Shown: positions 61,334 through 64,000 of the stretch, one piece after another
Position numbering within the stretch: position 1 is the stretch's first letter
Layout of the letters: each line of letters starts with the position of its first letter
Source of the DNA: Catalimonadaceae bacterium JC749
GTDB lineage: Bacteria; Bacteroidota; Bacteroidia; Cytophagales; Cyclobacteriaceae
Direction of reading: 5' to 3'
DNA: 64,000 bases
Assembly: GCA_021730635.1 (NCBI GenBank)
Contig: JAJNNC010000002.1
Span: 186,001-250,000 of the forward strand
The notes under the pieces: model-generated
Seen by the model: the letters and a program-made list of their open reading frames with translations, nothing else
Told to the model about the DNA's origin: nothing
Databases searched by the model: none
Program-made: the position numbers and the translations under genes

Positions 61334-62023
61334 TTACATAAACTCAATGATTGTATGGGCTATAGATTCCAGGTCTTTCATTCTGATGTCCTGGTAGAGC
61401 TCATGATACTTCTGGTGCAGTTTTTCTCTGGCTTCATCTAAGCGCTTGTCGAGGCGGTTTCTGAAATCAGAGAATTCAGGCGTAAAGAATCTTCGGTGCA
61501 GTTCTCCTGCTACCAACACACAGGGGGCTTTTTCCGGACTCAATGCTCCCTGGTCCACACCAAGTTGGTGGAGGATGCTTTTTTCCACAATGTGATGGCT
61601 TTCCAGCGTAATCACCTGATAATAGTCTTTGGCCAGTGTATACTGGTCGGTCAGGCGGGCCCGAAACAACGGTTGATCCCGGTTCGCCATACTGAATCTG
61701 TCATAGTCCCGCTGTGTGAGGTACCTGTCTTTTAAAGACCCTTGATCTTCTTCAGGCTTGCTGAAATTGATCTTGCTGCGAAAGCTTCTTATGAGAGAGA
61801 TACCGGTGGGAGGTATATCCTTCTCTCTTCTGCCAAAGATTACCTGTTGCGCTCTCAGGTAATCGATCGCTACCCTGTCATACCTCAGGGCTGTAGCAAA
61901 CGCTTTCAATTCCAGATAAGGCCCTATCAGCCAGCGATTGTGCTTCGTTATTCTTAAACTGTGATAGGGTCGTAGCTGTACAGAATGGTCGAAAAAGCCT
62001 TCTATGGTATTAAAATCGAACAT
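61334..62023 (-). CDS. HNH-like nuclease-type protein at the head of the T6SS operon
   Basis: A 229-residue protein without signal peptide. The segment ESHHIVEKSILHQLGVDQGALSPEKAPCVLVAGELHRRFF (His143, His144, His176) reads like a degenerate HNH/treble-clef nuclease: 'HHIVEK' and a following APxVxxxxxxH. The N-terminal 130 residues are unknown (DHSVQLRPYHSLRITKHNRWLIGPYLELKAFATALRYDRVAIDYLRAQQ). It is the first gene of the T6SS core operon, 12 bases before the Tlde1-like gene, and lies behind the palindromic site at 62139. It may be an effector with nuclease activity or a conserved system component. I do not recognise the family. Confidence 0.45.
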   Translation of the reverse strand: MFDFNTIEGFFDHSVQLRPYHSLRITKHNRWLIGPYLELKAFATALRYDRVAIDYLRAQQVIFGRREKDIPPTGISLIRSFRSKINFSKPEEDQGSLKDRYLTQRDYDRFSMANRDQPLFRARLTDQYTLAKDYYQVITLESHHIVEKSILHQLGVDQGALSPEKAPCVLVAGELHRRFFTPEFSDFRNRLDKRLDEAREKLHQKYHELYQDIRMKDLESIAHTIIEFM

Positions 62024-62138
62024 ACATGCACGTCACGAATTGCTTTAGCCTGTGAAGATTGGGATTATTCAACTTTCTTTATTCAATCTTTGGCCAGGTA
62101 AAATACATCGAAAATTACGTGCATCTAAAAATTACTCC

Positions 62139-62158
62139 AATACTCAATTTTGAGTATT
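62139..62158. promoter_or_regulatory. Palindromic operator, perfect, upstream of the T6SS core operon
   Basis: AATACTCAA-TT-TTGAGTATT, identical over 20 bases to the site at 39247-39266. It lies 116 bases before the first gene of the minus-strand T6SS operon and 142 bases before the LuxR gene. Its distance to the operon start suits an activator site with a short leader, but a repressor site cannot be ruled out. Confidence 0.75.
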
Positions 62159-62221
62159 TTCATGCTGTTTGATTTCACTGATCCGCTTTGTATGGGAAGA
62201 GATACGACATAGGATTCGAAA

Positions 62222-62241
62222 AATACTCATTTTTCAGTATT
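62222..62241. promoter_or_regulatory. Operator variant upstream of the first LuxR gene
   Basis: AATACTCAT-TT-TTCAGTATT differs from the perfect dyad at two positions. Both outer arms (AATACT/AGTATT) are intact. It lies 59 bases before the ATG at 62300, which suits a promoter-proximal site of an autoregulated gene. Confidence 0.6.
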
Positions 62242-62276
62242 TGCCGCCACTGGAAATTATCCTAATATTACATAGC

Positions 62277-62296
62277 GATACTTAATTTTCAGTACA
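62277..62296. promoter_or_regulatory. Degenerate operator copy next to the LuxR start codon
   Basis: GATACTTAA-TT-TTCAGTACA matches the dyad at about 15 of 20 positions and ends 4 bases before the ATG. By place it could repress translation initiation or transcription when bound. It is the weakest of the five copies and might be chance. Confidence 0.35.
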
Positions 62297-62299
62297 TCC

Positions 62300-63067
62300 A
62301 TGCTAACCCTAACGCCTGGAGCGATTAGAGAATGCTTTCCCTTTCGTGCTCCTTTCACTGATGAAAAAAAATTACGGCGTCTGTTGATCCTGAAGGAAGA
62401 GGTTCAGGATTTGAACAATATTGGTTATTCATGCCATGTCATCTTCAATTATGTTAGCATGACCTTTGCCTATGCTGATCAGAAATTTCAACAGATTCTG
62501 GGTTACGATGTTGACCACCTGCTCATTCATGGGGTGTATTTCCTAAGTAACGTTATTTATCCTGAGGACATCCCTTCCTATTTGCTTTCTCTGAAGAAAA
62601 TCAATCAATTTCTGTTTAACCTGCCTCCTAGCCGGAGAAAAGACTATCAGGTCAGTTTTGACTACAGGGTAAAGCGAATGGATGGCAGTCCGCTCCGTCT
62701 GCTCCAACAAATGGTGGCCATTGAATTTGATGAAAACGGCAATCTGATGTATTCCCTGGACCGTCTCACGGATATTACGCATTGGGAAAAAGAAGAAGAA
62801 ACTGTTTTGACCATTACAGGACCTGATACTACCAAGACGCTGATCTTCTATCCGGGCCGTAGTGAGGCCATCAAAAGAATATTTACAAAAACAGAGATCA
62901 AATTGCTGCGGTTTCTGTCGGAAGGGCTCAGCAGTAAAGAGATAGCAGACCGGGCTAACATTTCTTTCAATACGGTGAATACACACCGCAGAAACATGTT
63001 GAAGAAAGCGAAAGTGAAAAATACGAGTGAGTTGATACAGTATGCTTATATGAATACTATTATATAA
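62300..63067 (+). CDS. PAS-LuxR transcriptional regulator, candidate T6SS regulator
   Basis: A 255-residue protein. Residues 35-170 form a PAS_3-like domain (YSCHVIFNYVSMTFAYADQKFQQILGYDVDHLL ... VIYPEDIPSYLLSLKKI ... DYRVKRMDGSPLRLLQQMVAIEFDENGNLMYSLDRLTDITHWE). Residues 190-252 are a LuxR/FixJ-type HTH (FTKTEIKLLRFLSEGLSSKEIADRANISFNTVNTHRRNMLKKAKVKNTSELIQYAY). It has no receiver domain, so it probably senses a ligand or redox state through PAS. Three copies or variants of a palindrome lie in its upstream region. It is divergent from the T6SS core operon, which makes it the leading candidate to control it. Confidence 0.9.
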   Translation: MLTLTPGAIRECFPFRAPFTDEKKLRRLLILKEEVQDLNNIGYSCHVIFNYVSMTFAYADQKFQQILGYDVDHLLIHGVYFLSNVIYPEDIPSYLLSLKKINQFLFNLPPSRRKDYQVSFDYRVKRMDGSPLRLLQQMVAIEFDENGNLMYSLDRLTDITHWEKEEETVLTITGPDTTKTLIFYPGRSEAIKRIFTKTEIKLLRFLSEGLSSKEIADRANISFNTVNTHRRNMLKKAKVKNTSELIQYAYMNTII

Positions 63068-63149
63068 AAATTAATCGTTATTGGGTTACATAATACCCTC
63101 TGATATATACTAAGGGAGAATATCATTACTACCTTAAACCTGACCCACT

Positions 63150-63884
63150 ATGAAGCAGGTAATGGAAATGACATCCCGTTTAAAATATGCGGAGTTGATC
63201 GAGAAAAATTTCAGGAATCATAATCAAGTTGAATTAAGTACTTCCTTTTATTTTGTGTATGATGTCCTGAAAGGATATTATACCTATCTGGAAGATAAAT
63301 TTTATGATATCACCGGGTACCCGCCCTCTTTGGTGGTCAGGGGTAAGATTGATTTTGTGGGCAAGTACATGCATCCGGAGGATTTTCCACAATACGGTAA
63401 AATTATCAAGCAATGGGAAGCACTCGTCAACAACGCTGCCAAAAAAGACAGAGAAAAAATAAAGGCTTCCTATGACTTCCGCCTGACTAGTTCAACAGGA
63501 AATCCGGTCAGGTTATTATACCAGACCTTGCATGTAGAGTTTAATTGCGCCGGTCAGATGTTGTATATCATAGGGAAATGTTCTGACATTTCTCACTGGA
63601 ACAAACAAAGCGATATGGTTTTGACGATCGCTTATCCTGAAGGCTACAAGCATTTCCTTTTTCCTGCATCTCAAAATAGCCCCTATGATGCGGCCCTGTT
63701 CTCCTCTGTGGAGAAAAAAATCATTAAACTACTTTCAGAAGGACTCAACAGTCAGGATATCGCCGGCAAAATGGATATCACTTTTAATACCGCCAATACC
63801 CACAGGAGAAACATGTTGCGTAAAGCCAGGGTAAGAAACACTAGTGAACTGGTTTCTTTTGCGCATTGCCATCATTTGGTTTAA
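63150..63884 (+). CDS. PAS-LuxR transcriptional regulator, paralogue of the previous gene
   Basis: A 244-residue protein with the same architecture. The PAS domain is SFYFVYDVLKGYYTYLEDKFYDITGYPPSLV ... YMHPEDFPQYGKIIKQWEA ... SYDFRLTSSTGNPVRLLYQTLHVEFNCAGQMLYIIGKCSDISHWN. The LuxR HTH is SSVEKKIIKLLSEGLNSQDIAGKMDITFNTANTHRRNMLRKARVRNTSELVSFAH. The recognition helices of the two paralogues are nearly the same (ISFNTVNTHRRNMLKKAKVKNTSEL versus ITFNTANTHRRNMLRKARVRNTSEL), so they may bind the same operator. No operator copy was found in the 82 bases before it, so it may be co-transcribed with the first. Confidence 0.9.
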   Translation: MKQVMEMTSRLKYAELIEKNFRNHNQVELSTSFYFVYDVLKGYYTYLEDKFYDITGYPPSLVVRGKIDFVGKYMHPEDFPQYGKIIKQWEALVNNAAKKDREKIKASYDFRLTSSTGNPVRLLYQTLHVEFNCAGQMLYIIGKCSDISHWNKQSDMVLTIAYPEGYKHFLFPASQNSPYDAALFSSVEKKIIKLLSEGLNSQDIAGKMDITFNTANTHRRNMLRKARVRNTSELVSFAHCHHLV

Positions 63885-64000
63885 AGCGCCATAATGGCAA
63901 ATTGATGACAGGCTGCGAAAATGAACTTCATGGATATGTTGTGTATGGGTTTTCATAAGCAGAAGACCTTCCCTATTCTTATTGAAAAAATTAAGCATGA

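Noticed and set aside
1-64000. tRNA or rRNA genes, CRISPR array, integrase or intact insertion sequence
   Set aside because: I looked for clover-leaf patterns, regular short direct repeats with spacers and DDE or tyrosine recombinase motifs and found none that hold up.

Overview
The window comes from a Bacteroidota genome, most likely order Cytophagales. The markers are a SusC/SusD pair, an 876-aa FtsX permease with a prefix domain beside a PadR regulator, a C-terminal type IX secretion (T9SS) sorting domain, and a type VI secretion system of the Bacteroidota-specific subtype iii (T6SSiii: TssD-type Hcp, TssN, no TssJLM). No tRNA, rRNA, CRISPR array or intact insertion sequence was found.

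Layout. 1-5971: the 5' part of a LamG/phosphoesterase gene and a susCD operon, minus strand. 6612-9590: padR and an FtsX-type permease. 10093-11761: a PAS histidine kinase and a MEKHLA protein. 11769-16836: a large c-type cytochrome lipoprotein and a four-domain fasciclin lipoprotein. 17092-19785: a short-chain dehydrogenase and GH15 glucosidase operon. 20052-20231: a 59-aa membrane protein. 20751-30768: a compact Wzx/Wzy-type exopolysaccharide operon (export lipoprotein, BY-kinase-like co-polymerase, flippase, polymerase, four glycosyltransferases). 30769-31338: non-coding, with a 41-bp imperfect tandem repeat.

31339-63884 is one T6SS island. A minus-strand effector operon holds a TPR protein, a PAAR-Rhs polymorphic toxin, a probable immunity protein, an M15-like peptidase and an L,D-transpeptidase-like enzyme. 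Divergent from it is a plus-strand operon of five exported proteins, the last a 1400-residue TIG-repeat T9SS substrate. Convergent with that is the T6SS core operon, which runs from 62023 down to 47579: an HNH-like protein, a Tlde1-like enzyme, ClpV, TssB, TssC, TssD, VgrG, TssE, TssF, TssG, TssN, TssK and a TssO-like/vWA membrane protein. It ends next to two tandem PAS-LuxR regulators on the plus strand.

The most interesting signal is regulatory. A palindrome, AATACTCAA-NN-TTGAGTATT, occurs as perfect or near-perfect copies in both divergent intergenic regions of the island (39149-39170, 39247-39266, 62139-62158, 62222-62241, and a degenerate copy at 62277-62296). I did not notice it between other genes of the window. 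It is a good candidate operator for the adjacent LuxR-type regulators. It would tie the secretion machine, the Rhs toxin operon, the exported five-gene operon and the regulators into one regulon. All functional calls come from reading sequence and recalling families; no database search was run.
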